DNA of 20,366 nt from a bacterium. GTDB taxonomy: Bacteria; Bacillota_A; Clostridia; Lachnospirales; Lachnospiraceae. The translations under genes were made by a program, and so were the position numbers. Shown here piece after piece: positions 7,126 through 14,097 of the stretch. Positions within the stretch are counted from its first letter, which is position 1, and every line of letters starts with the position of its first letter. Location of the stretch: contig SFQZ01000095.1 in NCBI GenBank assembly GCA_004562915.1, positions 1-20,366 of the forward strand. The letters run 5' to 3'. A model generated the notes under the pieces. It ran no database searches. It was given only the letters and a program-made list of their open reading frames with translations, and had not been told where the DNA came from.

Positions 7126-7686
7126 ATGGAAGAAAGAAAATACACATTTTACGACAGATATCAGAAGGTGAAATACGCTAATATTACAGCAGAAGAGCTG
7201 GAAGTTCTTAATATTTTTTATAATAAGGAACATTATATGTTTGATCAGCAGCATCAGAGAAATAATACAGTATTATTTTGTGGATTAGAATCAGAAAACG
7301 GTTGTGCGACAGACTTTATCGCAGATAGTGGACGTGACATTGCATCGGATATTACAACTGAGATCTTCTTTAAAGAACTCTTCAGCGATCTGACAGAGAA
7401 AGAAAAGAAAATCGTGAGCGATTATTTTATCATGGGAAAACAGGTTAAAGAAACAGCAGAGGAACTGGGCATCAGCACACGTCAGGTGAGTAGAGACAAG
7501 AACAGTGCTTTGGCAAAAATGTTGAAGAGGATGAAAGCAGCTGGATATGAATCATATGCTGAGGCGGCAGGTGCATTTCTGCAGGAAAGCGATTATATTC
7601 CAACACAGATGGAGACACAGAACTCGATTATGAAGAAAAGGACCGGAGAAGTGAGACTGCCATCAGATCATAAGATGAAAAAATAA
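7126..7686 (+). CDS. Sigma-70-like HTH protein
   Basis: A 186-aa protein whose residues about 85-140 (FSDLTEKEKKIVSDYFIMG, ETAEELGISTRQVSRDK, SALAKMLKRM) form a sigma-70 region 4-type helix-turn-helix. The N-terminal part is acidic and does not clearly show region 2, so it may be a sigma-like regulator rather than a full sigma factor. Ribosome site CGGAG precedes ATG 7126. Similar genes occur in clostridial conjugative elements as regulators. Its last codons (EVRLPSDHKMKK) lie in a 41-bp sequence repeated at 14097-14137 with the same protein reading. The gene's 3' end is therefore the boundary of the 6.4-kb cargo block, and its original terminator is probably the one at 14164. Confidence 0.75.
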   Translation: MEERKYTFYDRYQKVKYANITAEELEVLNIFYNKEHYMFDQQHQRNNTVLFCGLESENGCATDFIADSGRDIASDITTEIFFKELFSDLTEKEKKIVSDYFIMGKQVKETAEELGISTRQVSRDKNSALAKMLKRMKAAGYESYAEAAGAFLQESDYIPTQMETQNSIMKKRTGEVRLPSDHKMKK

Positions 7687-7687
7687 A
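7647..7687 (+). repeat. Direct repeat, left copy (att-like)
   Basis: A 41-bp sequence identical at 39 positions to 14097-14137. It is the final 13 codons of the sigma-like gene plus flanking bases. Together the copies bracket the thioredoxin-to-NifX cargo. Confidence 0.85.
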
Positions 7688-7714
7688 TTAGTTAAAAATT
7701 AATCATGATAATAA

Positions 7715-7756
7715 TGTGATGATATCACAGAAAACAAATGAATTTCAGATTATAAT
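7715..7756 (+). promoter_or_regulatory. Crp-type activator site and promoter of the trx operon
   Basis: TGTGATGATATCACA (7715-7729) is a 6-3-6 inverted repeat resembling a CRP site with one base less in the spacer. Exactly 21 bp later is TATAAT (7751-7756), with start near 7763, so the site is centred near -41. The -35 position holds no good hexamer, as expected for class II activation. The likely regulator is the Crp-family protein at 10192-10851. Confidence 0.65.
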
Positions 7757-7791
7757 AAAGCCACAAAAGAAAAAACAAGGAGGACTGTAAA

Positions 7792-8097
7792 ATGTCTGCT
7801 ATTAATATCAATAAAAATAATTTTCAGAATGAAATAATGGATTCCGAGAAAACCGTTCTTTTAGACTTTTGGGCTCCTTGGTGTGCTCCTTGTCGTATGG
7901 TGGCTCCTATCATAGAGGAGATAGCAAGTGAACTCCCTGATATCAAAGTTGGAAAGATCAATGTGGATGAGCAGCCAGAACTGGCAAGTAAATTTGGTAT
8001 TATGAGTATTCCAACTTTGGTGGTTATGAAGAATGGGAAGATTGTAACAAAAGTTTCAGGGGCAAGACCTAAGAAGGCAATCTTAGAGATGCTTTAA
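7792..8097 (+). CDS. Thioredoxin
   Basis: Cytosolic thiol-disulfide reductase, 101 aa, normal family length. The active site is WCAPC (Cys31 and Cys34), a variant of the usual WCGPC. The cis-proline loop is in the MSIPTLVVMKNGK segment. The ribosome site AAGGAGG lies 8 nt before ATG 7792. It is the first gene of an operon with the rhodanese 12 bp on and the CoA-disulfide reductase-like gene, under the Crp-type site at 7715. In this company it likely reduces persulfides or protein disulfides produced during sulfur stress; that specific role is inferred. Alternatively it is a general redox helper for the cargo's Fe-S proteins. Confidence 0.93.
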   Translation: MSAININKNNFQNEIMDSEKTVLLDFWAPWCAPCRMVAPIIEEIASELPDIKVGKINVDEQPELASKFGIMSIPTLVVMKNGKIVTKVSGARPKKAILEML

Positions 8098-8109
8098 GGA
8101 GGTGCGTTA

Positions 8110-8430
8110 ATGGGATTTTTTGATTTTTTAAAACAGGCGAATATTAATCAAGGGATAGAGGAATATAAAAAGACTGCTGGTGCAGTTCTGCTGGATGTTC
8201 GTACGCCGCAGGAATATCAGGAAGGGCATATACCAGAAAGTAAAAATGTGCCATTGCAACAACTTAACAATGTTGTTTCGGTAGTGAAGAATACAGAAAT
8301 ACCGCTGTTTGTATACTGTTATTCCGGAGCCCGAAGTCGTCAAGCAACTGGGATGTTGCAACGAATGGGATATTCTAAAGTAAATAATATTGGTGGCATT
8401 GCTGCTTATTCAGGAAAGGTGGAAAAATAA
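8110..8430 (+). CDS. Single-domain rhodanese (sulfurtransferase)
   Basis: A 106-aa rhodanese-like protein that moves sulfane sulfur through a cysteine persulfide. The active-site loop CYSGARS has catalytic Cys70 and the usual arginine five residues later. The LLDVRTPQEYQEGHIPES segment is the standard rhodanese signature. The ribosome site GGAGGTG directly follows the thioredoxin stop, and the next gene starts 1 bp after this stop, so the three genes are one translationally close operon. There is no signal peptide, so it is cytosolic. Pairing with thioredoxin and a reductase-rhodanese fusion suggests persulfide handling. Confidence 0.92.
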   Translation: MGFFDFLKQANINQGIEEYKKTAGAVLLDVRTPQEYQEGHIPESKNVPLQQLNNVVSVVKNTEIPLFVYCYSGARSRQATGMLQRMGYSKVNNIGGIAAYSGKVEK

Positions 8431-8431
8431 G

Positions 8432-10073
8432 ATGAAGGTAATAATCGTAGGCGGTGTAGCCGGAGGAGCTACAGCTGCAGCAAGAATACGAAGATTGGAT
8501 GAACATGCAGAAATTACTGTGTTTGAAAGATCCGGATACATATCCTATGCGAATTGTGGGCTTCCATATTATATCGGAGACGTGATCACAGACCCGGAAG
8601 AACTTACACTACAGACACCAGAGAGTTTTTTTAAACGATTCCGTATTAACATGAAAATTCATCATGAAGTTATCTCCATACATCCGGAACGAAAAACGGT
8701 TTCAGTGAAAAATTTAGAGAATGGTGAGATATTTGAAGAAAACTATGATAAGCTGATCCTCTCTCCAGGTGCAAAGCCAACACAGCCGAGACTTCCCGGA
8801 GTAGGTATGGATAAACTTTTTACACTTCGTACTGTAGAAGACACTTTTCGGATAAAGGAATATATAAATAAGAATCATCCAAAATCGGCTGTATTGGCAG
8901 GTGGCGGTTTTATTGGTCTGGAACTGGCAGAAAATTTTAGGGAGCTTGGCATGGATGTTACAATTGTCCAGCGGCCTAAGCAGCTGATGAACCCATTTGA
9001 CCCGGATATGGCATCCATGATCCATAATGAAATGAGAAAGCATGGGATAAAACTGGTACTGGGCTATACAGTAGAAGGATTTAAAGAAAAGGACAATGGA
9101 GTAGAGGTTCTATTAAAAGATAATCCATCCCTTCAGGCTGATATGGTGGTGCTGGCAATCGGAGTTACACCAGACACAGCATTAGCAAAAGAAGCTGGTC
9201 TGGAACTTGGCATCAAGGGAAGTATGTGATGCAGTTCAGGTAAAACATTATGTTACGGGTGATGATGCGCTGATCTCTTTGGCCGGACCAGCCAACAAGC
9301 AGGGCAGGATCATCGCTGATAATATTTGTGGTGGTGACAGCCGTTACCTGGGCAGTCAGGGAAGCTCCGTTATCAAAGTATTTGATATGACAGCAGCCAC
9401 TACAGGTATCAATGAAACCAATGCCAAAAAGTCAGGATTAGATGTAGATACAGTAATTCTTTCTCCTATGAGTCATGCCGGTTACTATCCTGGTGGAAAA
9501 GTGATGACCATGAAGGTGGTTTTTGAAAAAGAGACTTATCGTTTGCTTGGTGCTCAGATTATTGGATATGAAGGAGTTGATAAACGTATTGATGTGCTGG
9601 CAACAGCAATTCATGCAGGGCTGAAGGCAACCCAGCTGAAAGATCTGGATCTTGCATATGCACCGCCGTATTCCTCTGCCAAGGATCCTGTAAATATGGC
9701 AGGATTCATGATAGACAATATAGCAAAAGGTACCTTAAAACAATGGCATCTGGAAGATATGGATAAGATTTCTAAAGATAAAAGTGTTGTATTGCTGGAT
9801 GTGAGAACTGTAGGTGAGTTTAACAGGGGGCATATGGATGGATTCAGAAATATTCCTGTAGATGAACTAAGGGAACGTATCAATGAAATTGAGAAGGGAA
9901 AGCCTGTTTACTTGATATGCCAAAGTGGTCTGCGCAGCTACATTGCCAGCCGTATTCTGGAAGGAAACGGTTATGAAACATACAACTTCTCCGGTGGATT
10001 CCGCTTCTATGATGCAGTGGTTAATGACCGTGCGTTGATTGAAAGGGCATATGCATGTGGTATGGATTATTAA
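8432..10073 (+). pseudogene. CoA-disulfide/persulfide reductase-rhodanese, frame broken by a deletion
   Basis: FAD/NAD(P)-dependent reductase of the CoADR-rhodanese fusion family. The first frame (8432-9229) has the N-terminal Rossmann motif VGGVAGGATAAARIRRLD, the active-site Cys42 in SYANCGLPYYIGD and the second nucleotide motif GGGFIGLELAENFRELG, and stops after GLELGIKGS. The second frame resumes at DAVQVKHYVTGDD, keeps the dimerization domain and ends in a complete rhodanese (LLDVRTVGEFNRGH, loop CQSGLRS). Relatives have roughly 18 more residues here, including the TSxPDIYAVGDA FAD-binding motif. So about 50 bp are missing near 9224 and the frame shifts. The enzyme is probably dead; the rhodanese part could be made only by reinitiation. 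Start ATG 8432 follows an AAAGGTGG site inside the rhodanese end. Confidence 0.88.
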
Positions 10074-10114
10074 AAAATAATCACAATAATTTTATAATTT
10101 ACTTGTAGCGTAAA

Positions 10115-10169
10115 AAGATCCCCCATTTATTAGAATGACTTTCACAATTCTGATAAATGGAGGATTCTT
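10115..10169. terminator. Bidirectional terminator
   Basis: A long imperfect hairpin (arms 10115-10136 and 10146-10169, loop GACTTTCAC region) has T-rich flanks on both strands. It lies between the converging reductase operon and the Crp-family gene and can end both transcripts. Confidence 0.8.
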
Positions 10170-10191
10170 TAGATGTCATAGAAAAACAGTT

Positions 10192-10851
10192 TTATGATCT
10201 TTGTAGTGTTTCCAGTCTTTTCGAATCAAGGATGGTGATTTTGCCGCGTGAGAGTTTGACGAGACCATCGCCCTGAAAGTATCGAAGCATTCGAGTGATC
10301 ACTTCCCTGTGGGAACCAAGATGGTTTGCGATAGTTTCGTGAGTGATTTTCAGTTCATTTGTTCCTTCGATAGAGGTCTCTTCTAAAAGAAATGAAGCAA
10401 CACGCTTATCCAAACTCTTCCACATGATCTGTTCAATCAGCCACATGACATCAGAAAAACGGCTAGCCATTAATTCATTGGTATAGTTTGCGACGGGAGC
10501 CGATTCCTTCATGATGTCCTTATAGATTTCAGCAGGGATGATCCAAAGATCAGTATCTTTTTCTGCTTCAATGGTTACTTCAAATTGAATGGACTGCATG
10601 ATACATGAGGCGGATAAAAGACACATATCCATATCGAACAGGCGGTAAAGTGTAATTTCTCGTCCTTCATCTGAAAGTATGTAAGTTCGAAGCTGCCCGG
10701 ATTTAACCAGTAATAATCCAGTACAATCCAGGTTTCCGTTGTGAATGATCGTTCCTTTTTTTACATCCCGTGTAATCAAATTGTCTGAAATTACTTTTTT
10801 CTGTGCTGTATTTAAGTCATTCCATAGTGGAAAATAATTTTCGAAGCTCAT
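10192..10851 (-). CDS. Crp/Fnr-family regulator
   Basis: A 219-aa regulator with an N-terminal cyclic-nucleotide-binding-like sensor fold and a C-terminal winged helix (ITHETIANHLGSHREVITRM). The recognition helix keeps R-E-x3-R, the residues with which E. coli CRP reads TGTGA, which fits the TGTGA-type sites at 7715 and 12370. It lacks the N-terminal cysteine cluster of FNR, so an FNR-like Fe-S oxygen sensor is unlikely. Cys77 and Cys83 (CLLSASC) form a Cys-x5-Cys pair that could sense redox or reactive sulfur. ATG 10851 is chosen because AAAGGAG lies 8 nt upstream; the earlier ATG at 10926 overlaps the promoter. It is transcribed divergently from the 10986 gene from a shared palindrome. Ligand unknown. 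Confidence 0.85.
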   Translation of the reverse strand: MSFENYFPLWNDLNTAQKKVISDNLITRDVKKGTIIHNGNLDCTGLLLVKSGQLRTYILSDEGREITLYRLFDMDMCLLSASCIMQSIQFEVTIEAEKDTDLWIIPAEIYKDIMKESAPVANYTNELMASRFSDVMWLIEQIMWKSLDKRVASFLLEETSIEGTNELKITHETIANHLGSHREVITRMLRYFQGDGLVKLSRGKITILDSKRLETLQRS

Positions 10852-10875
10852 AACAGTTATCTCCTTTACGAACAT

Positions 10876-10941
10876 AGTATACTTACTTTTTTTAGATGCG
10901 TCAATTATATAATTGACATATGCCATAAATAAAAATATACT
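10876..10941. promoter_or_regulatory. Back-to-back promoters sharing an 18-bp palindrome
   Basis: GTCAATTATATAATTGAC (10900-10917) is a perfect palindrome. Its left arm supplies the -35 TTGACG of the leftward crp promoter (10904-10899) with -10 TATACT (10881-10876). Its right arm supplies the -35 TTGACA of the rightward promoter (10913-10918) with -10 TATACT (10936-10941). Both spacers are 17 bp. One bound dimer would block both promoters. Confidence 0.8.
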
Positions 10942-10985
10942 GACTATAGTACATGACTGTTGTGAATATGAGGGAGGGATAAATA

Positions 10986-11906
10986 ATGCAGGGAGATGTC
11001 AGTTTTACATTTTTGGACCGAATTGAAGAAGTAGAACTGAATATTGTAGATAGACGATGGCAGTCTGCACTGGCATTGGCATTGACTTTGCCAGATATTT
11101 GCGGAGGTATTGCTTTCCCGGAAATTGTTAAACATTATCGAGATGGCCGGGTTATGCTGGATCGGCAAAAGAATCCGACCCGTGATGTGGGAACCCAGTA
11201 TATTCGCTGGTTTGATGAATATGCAGGGGACTACTTTAAACTATCTCAATCCGATGAAAAGCCATATATTTGCGGAGAACGCTGTTGGCAGCTTCGATGT
11301 GAATATCTTCATCAAAATAAAGGATTTTTGAATGATGAAAATAATATACGCTTTCATCTTGGACTAAACTGTGGAATGTCAGTTTGTCAGTTGGAAAGTA
11401 TGAACATACAGGAGAACGGAAACGATATTCGTATAGACATAGAACAGTTTTGTCTGAGGATGTGCAAGGCAGCAAAGAGTTATTATGATAAAGTTCATTT
11501 GGAAAAAGACTTTAGTCTCTATAATACACCAGTTTTGGATTTTATTCAGGTAACACAAAAAAAGAAAGCTGCTTCTATTATTGCACTGGTCTGTGGCAGT
11601 GAACGTTATGCAAAAGGATTAAAAGAAACATTGCAATTTATTTCAGATCAGATCATGCTGTTTTACACACCGGAAAGTGCTAAAACAAGATTAGGCAGAC
11701 ATAAGCCGGATCTTTGGATTGTTACCGAAGATATGACGAGCCAACCGAATCAGCCATGGCGTGCGGACAGGACAACACCTGTAATTTTAATCACAGGCAA
11801 TCCTGATGCTGTTGAAATTAAAAAGAATTCAGGAAAACTAACTGTTCTTTCTATGCCATTATCAATAGTTGATTTGCGGAAAACCGTCGAAATATATGTG
11901 TCGTGA
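10986..11906 (+). CDS. Unknown protein: HEPN-like domain plus pseudo-receiver
   Basis: A 306-aa protein I cannot name. Residues about 1-170 are helical and carry LRCEYLH, an R-x4-H motif (Arg104, His109) as in HEPN nucleases, within a pattern (LALTLPDICGGIAFPE, IRWFDEY, ERCWQLRCEYLH) I have seen in uncharacterised Firmicutes proteins. Residues about 195-306 look like a response-regulator receiver fold: a first beta strand IIALVCGS, KPDLWIVTEDM at the phospho-Asp position, PVILITG, and a strand LSMP where receivers have KPx. The conserved lysine is absent, so phosphorylation is doubtful. Ribosome site GGGAGGG precedes ATG 10986. It is divergent from the Crp-family gene and 10 bp upstream of a membrane coiled-coil gene. 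HEPN assignment is tentative. Confidence 0.6.
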   Translation: MQGDVSFTFLDRIEEVELNIVDRRWQSALALALTLPDICGGIAFPEIVKHYRDGRVMLDRQKNPTRDVGTQYIRWFDEYAGDYFKLSQSDEKPYICGERCWQLRCEYLHQNKGFLNDENNIRFHLGLNCGMSVCQLESMNIQENGNDIRIDIEQFCLRMCKAAKSYYDKVHLEKDFSLYNTPVLDFIQVTQKKKAASIIALVCGSERYAKGLKETLQFISDQIMLFYTPESAKTRLGRHKPDLWIVTEDMTSQPNQPWRADRTTPVILITGNPDAVEIKKNSGKLTVLSMPLSIVDLRKTVEIYVS

Positions 11907-11916
11907 GGAGAAGTTT

Positions 11917-12324
11917 ATGCTGTACATAATACTATTATTTGTATTTGTAGTTGTAGTTGTATATTTGATGATGCTTATGCGGAGACAGAAAGAAAAGATG
12001 AGCGAAATTAAAATACAAATAGATCAACTGCAAGCACAACATGATCGATTGCAGAAAGAAAGGGATCAGTTACAAGAACGGATGAATCATCTGGAAGAGC
12101 AACGAGAACACTTGCAAATGCAAACAGACCAGGCATTTCGGAGTGCTGATGAAATCGAGAAAATTTACGATGAGATATGGAATCATGCTAATACCATTCA
12201 CCTTTACTCTTCGTTAGCTGAAGAAGAAAGCAAATCTATAACAATGAAAGAAAAACAAAAAGAAATTATTCGAACAACTGAGGAAATTCTAAACATCATA
12301 TATAAATATAAAGGTAATGTATAA
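11917..12324 (+). CDS. Membrane-anchored coiled-coil protein
   Basis: A 135-aa protein with one N-terminal membrane helix (YIILLFVFVVVVVYLMMLM, residues about 3-21). A long coiled coil follows at about 25-90, rich in Q, E, L and R heptads (LQKERDQLQERMNHLEEQ), then a helical tail. The positive RRQKEK after the helix suggests N-out/C-in topology, so the coiled coil is cytosolic. Start ATG 11917 has AGGAG 6 nt upstream; the in-frame ATG at 11869 lies inside the previous gene and has none. It lies 10 bp after the HEPN-like gene, so the two are likely co-expressed and perhaps interact. Specific function unknown. Confidence 0.65.
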   Translation: MLYIILLFVFVVVVVYLMMLMRRQKEKMSEIKIQIDQLQAQHDRLQKERDQLQERMNHLEEQREHLQMQTDQAFRSADEIEKIYDEIWNHANTIHLYSSLAEEESKSITMKEKQKEIIRTTEEILNIIYKYKGNV

Positions 12325-12369
12325 TAAAAATATGTCATTGTAATGATTAGCGTTCAAGGTAAATTCTTA

Positions 12370-12411
12370 TGTAATAATATCACAGAAGGATTTACCTTTT
12401 TCAGGTACAAT
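12370..12411 (+). promoter_or_regulatory. Second Crp-type site and promoter of the ferredoxin operon
   Basis: TGTAATAATATCACA (12370-12384) matches the 7715 site at 13 of 15 positions. TACAAT (12406-12411) follows after exactly 21 bp, the same spacing as upstream of trx, so the site centres near -41 of a start near 12418. There is no good -35 hexamer. Supports a shared activator. Confidence 0.6.
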
Positions 12412-12443
12412 AGAGATACAAAATTTGAAAGGGGAACAAAGCA

Positions 12444-12644
12444 TTGGCAAAAAGAATGGCAAGTGTCGATAAAAAAAGATGTGTTGCCTGCGGAGTATGT
12501 GAAAATACTTGTCCGCTGGCAGCTGTCAAAGTTTACCATGGATGTTATGCTGTGGTAGAAGAAACAGTGTGTGTAGGATGTGGAAAATGTGCAAAGTCCT
12601 GTCCGGCAGGTTGTATTGAAATGAAAGAGAGGACAGCGATGTGA
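12444..12644 (+). CDS. 2[4Fe-4S] ferredoxin
   Basis: A 66-aa electron carrier with two CxxCxxCxxxC-type clusters: CVACGVCENTCP and CVGCGKCAKSCP. The likely start is TTG 12444, because the AAAGGGG ribosome site is 9 nt before it; ATG 12456 would be 21 nt away. The stop overlaps the next gene (ATGTGA), so translation is coupled to the NapH-like membrane protein. Together they look like a soluble-to-membrane electron relay, under the Crp-type site at 12370. Partner donors and acceptors are not in the window, apart from the redox enzymes of the trx operon. Confidence 0.88.
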   Translation: MAKRMASVDKKRCVACGVCENTCPLAAVKVYHGCYAVVEETVCVGCGKCAKSCPAGCIEMKERTAM

Positions 12645-13225
12645 AGAAAAAGAAACATTGGTATGATTATTTATGGATATGGGCGATCCTTTATTTTGCT
12701 CTCGGTTTTTTTAATATTTTGTTTGCTTGGTTTGGGATGATTGATTTCCTGTTGCCGTTAGGAATAGCGATATTCGGTGAAAATAAATTTTTCTGTAATC
12801 ATTTGTGTGGACGTGGCCAGCTTTTTAGTAAGCTCGGTGGGGATTTAAAATGCTCAAGAAATAAACCAACCCCGCGATGGATGAGTTCAAAATGGTTCCG
12901 ATACGGCTTTTTGATATTTTTCCTTACAATGTTTGGGAATATGGTATTTCAGACATATTTAGTTGGTGCCGGATCATCATCCTTGCGTGAAGCCATCAAA
13001 TTATTCTGGACCTTCCGTGTTCCGTGGGGATGGACATACACTGCCGGAACAGTAGCTGATTGGGTGGCACAGTTTAGTTTTGGATTTTATAGTTTGATGC
13101 TTACATCTTTGTTGTTAGGGTTGATCGTAATGGTGTTATATAAGCCACGAACCTGGTGTACATTTTGTCCAATGGGAACAATGACGCAGGGTATCTGTAA
13201 ATTAAAAAATAATGAAAAGAAGTAA
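12641..13225 (+). CDS. NapH-like membrane Fe-S protein
   Basis: A 194-aa integral membrane protein with hydrophobic segments at about 10-45 (LWIWAILYFALGFFNILFAW and following), 85-108 (GFLIFFLTMFGNMVFQTYLV) and 145-170 (FYSLMLTSLLLGLIVMVLY). Cysteine motifs CNHLCGRGQ and CTFCPMG resemble membrane 4Fe-4S proteins of the NapH/NosR/RdxA class, though the canonical CxxxCP pattern is reduced. It starts with GTG 12641, overlapping the ferredoxin stop by 4 bp. It probably passes electrons between the ferredoxin and a membrane or quinol-linked partner. The final reaction is unknown. Confidence 0.75.
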   Translation: MKKKKHWYDYLWIWAILYFALGFFNILFAWFGMIDFLLPLGIAIFGENKFFCNHLCGRGQLFSKLGGDLKCSRNKPTPRWMSSKWFRYGFLIFFLTMFGNMVFQTYLVGAGSSSLREAIKLFWTFRVPWGWTYTAGTVADWVAQFSFGFYSLMLTSLLLGLIVMVLYKPRTWCTFCPMGTMTQGICKLKNNEKK

Positions 13226-13241
13226 TACTATAAGGTGATTC

Positions 13242-13285
13242 ATAAAAGGCATATGTCAAAAACATTATTGACATATGCCTTTTAT
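13242..13285. terminator. Long inverted repeat between the NapH-like and DUF134 genes
   Basis: Perfect 18-bp arms, ATAAAAGGCATATGTCAA (13242-13259) and TTGACATATGCCTTTTAT (13268-13285), with an 8-nt loop. The stem ends in CCTTTTAT, so it may terminate the ferredoxin operon. Its right arm also contains the -35 of the next promoter, so it may be a regulator's operator instead or as well. Confidence 0.65.
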
Positions 13286-13296
13286 AGGGCTATTAT
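13268..13296 (+). promoter_or_regulatory. Promoter of the DUF134-NifX gene
   Basis: TTGACA (13268-13273), 17 bp, TATTAT (13291-13296). The -35 lies in the right arm of the long inverted repeat. The 12-mer TTGACATATGCC here is also the -35 region at 10913-10924, hinting at a common operator. Confidence 0.65.
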
Positions 13297-13323
13297 ATAA
13301 GAAAAGCGAGAAAGGAGCAGTTT

Positions 13324-14097
13324 ATGCCGAGACCAGTAAAATGCAGAAAAGTCTGTCATTTCCCCAATGTTTTAGAATTTCTTCCGGCAGATGATACTGA
13401 GAAAAAAACACCCATTGTTCTAACGGTAGATGAGTACGAGACAATCCGTCTTTTGGACAAGAAAGGTTACAGTCAGGAGCAGTGTGCAGCATCTATGCAA
13501 GTCGCAAGAACAACGGTCCAGCGAATTTACGAGATCGCCAGGAAAAAGATCGCAGATGCACTTATCGACGGGCATCCACTCAAAATTGAGGGCGGAGATT
13601 TCAGAATCTGTGACGGTCAGAGCGGCAACTGCAGCTTTGGAGGATGTTACAAACAGGAAATTTACAAAAAATATGCAGCAGAAAAAGGAGAAGGTATCAT
13701 GAGAATAGCAGTAACATATGAAAATGGACAGATTTTCCAGCACTTTGGACACACAGAGACATTTAAGATTTACGATGTAGAGGAAGGAAAAGTAGTACAT
13801 TCAGAAGTAGTAGATACGAATGGAAGTGGACATGGCGCATTGGCAGGAGTTCTTAATGCATTGAATGCAGACGTTTTGATTTGTGGCGGAATTGGAGGCG
13901 GCGCACAGACAGCGTTAGCGGCAGCAGGCATCAAGCTTTTCGGAGGAGTTTCCGGAGATGCGGATGAAGCAGTAGAAGCTTTTATCAATGAAACACTTGA
14001 GTATAATCCGGATGTGAAATGTTCTCATCACGAGCACAACAACGGGGAAGGACATACATGTGGCGAGCATGGATGTGGAAGCCACAGTTGTCATTAA
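13324..14097 (+). CDS. DUF134 HTH protein fused to a NifX-type domain
   Basis: A 257-aa protein. Residues 1-95 are DUF134 (MPRPVKCRKVCHFPNVLEF, HTH at YSQEQCAASMQVARTTVQRI), a family usually tied to Fe-S or Mo-cofactor genes. Residues about 126-228 are the dinitrogenase iron-molybdenum cofactor-binding fold (NifX/NifB C-terminal type: MRIAVTYENGQIFQHFGHTE to GGIGGGAQTALAAAGIKL). The tail is rich in His and Cys (CSHHEHNN, HTCGEHGCGSHSCH) and probably binds metal. Ribosome site AAAGGAG precedes ATG 13324. An internal ATG at 13699 has a perfect AAGGAG 8 nt upstream, so the NifX part may also be made alone. The right copy of the 41-bp direct repeat begins at the last base of its stop codon. Likely a metal or Fe-S related regulator; exact role unknown. 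Confidence 0.85.
   Translation: MPRPVKCRKVCHFPNVLEFLPADDTEKKTPIVLTVDEYETIRLLDKKGYSQEQCAASMQVARTTVQRIYEIARKKIADALIDGHPLKIEGGDFRICDGQSGNCSFGGCYKQEIYKKYAAEKGEGIMRIAVTYENGQIFQHFGHTETFKIYDVEEGKVVHSEVVDTNGSGHGALAGVLNALNADVLICGGIGGGAQTALAAAGIKLFGGVSGDADEAVEAFINETLEYNPDVKCSHHEHNNGEGHTCGEHGCGSHSCH

Noticed and set aside
7055..7171. 38-codon frame MPDIHDFRFVTNQINKNDKS before the sigma-like gene
   Set aside because: No good ribosome site, overlaps the 7126 gene by 46 bp, and its bases are explained by the inverted-repeat cluster.
7715..7729. FNR box (TTGAT-N4-ATCAA) upstream of trx
   Set aside because: The half-site is TGTGAT, not TTGAT, and the regulator lacks FNR cysteines and has the CRP-type recognition residues.
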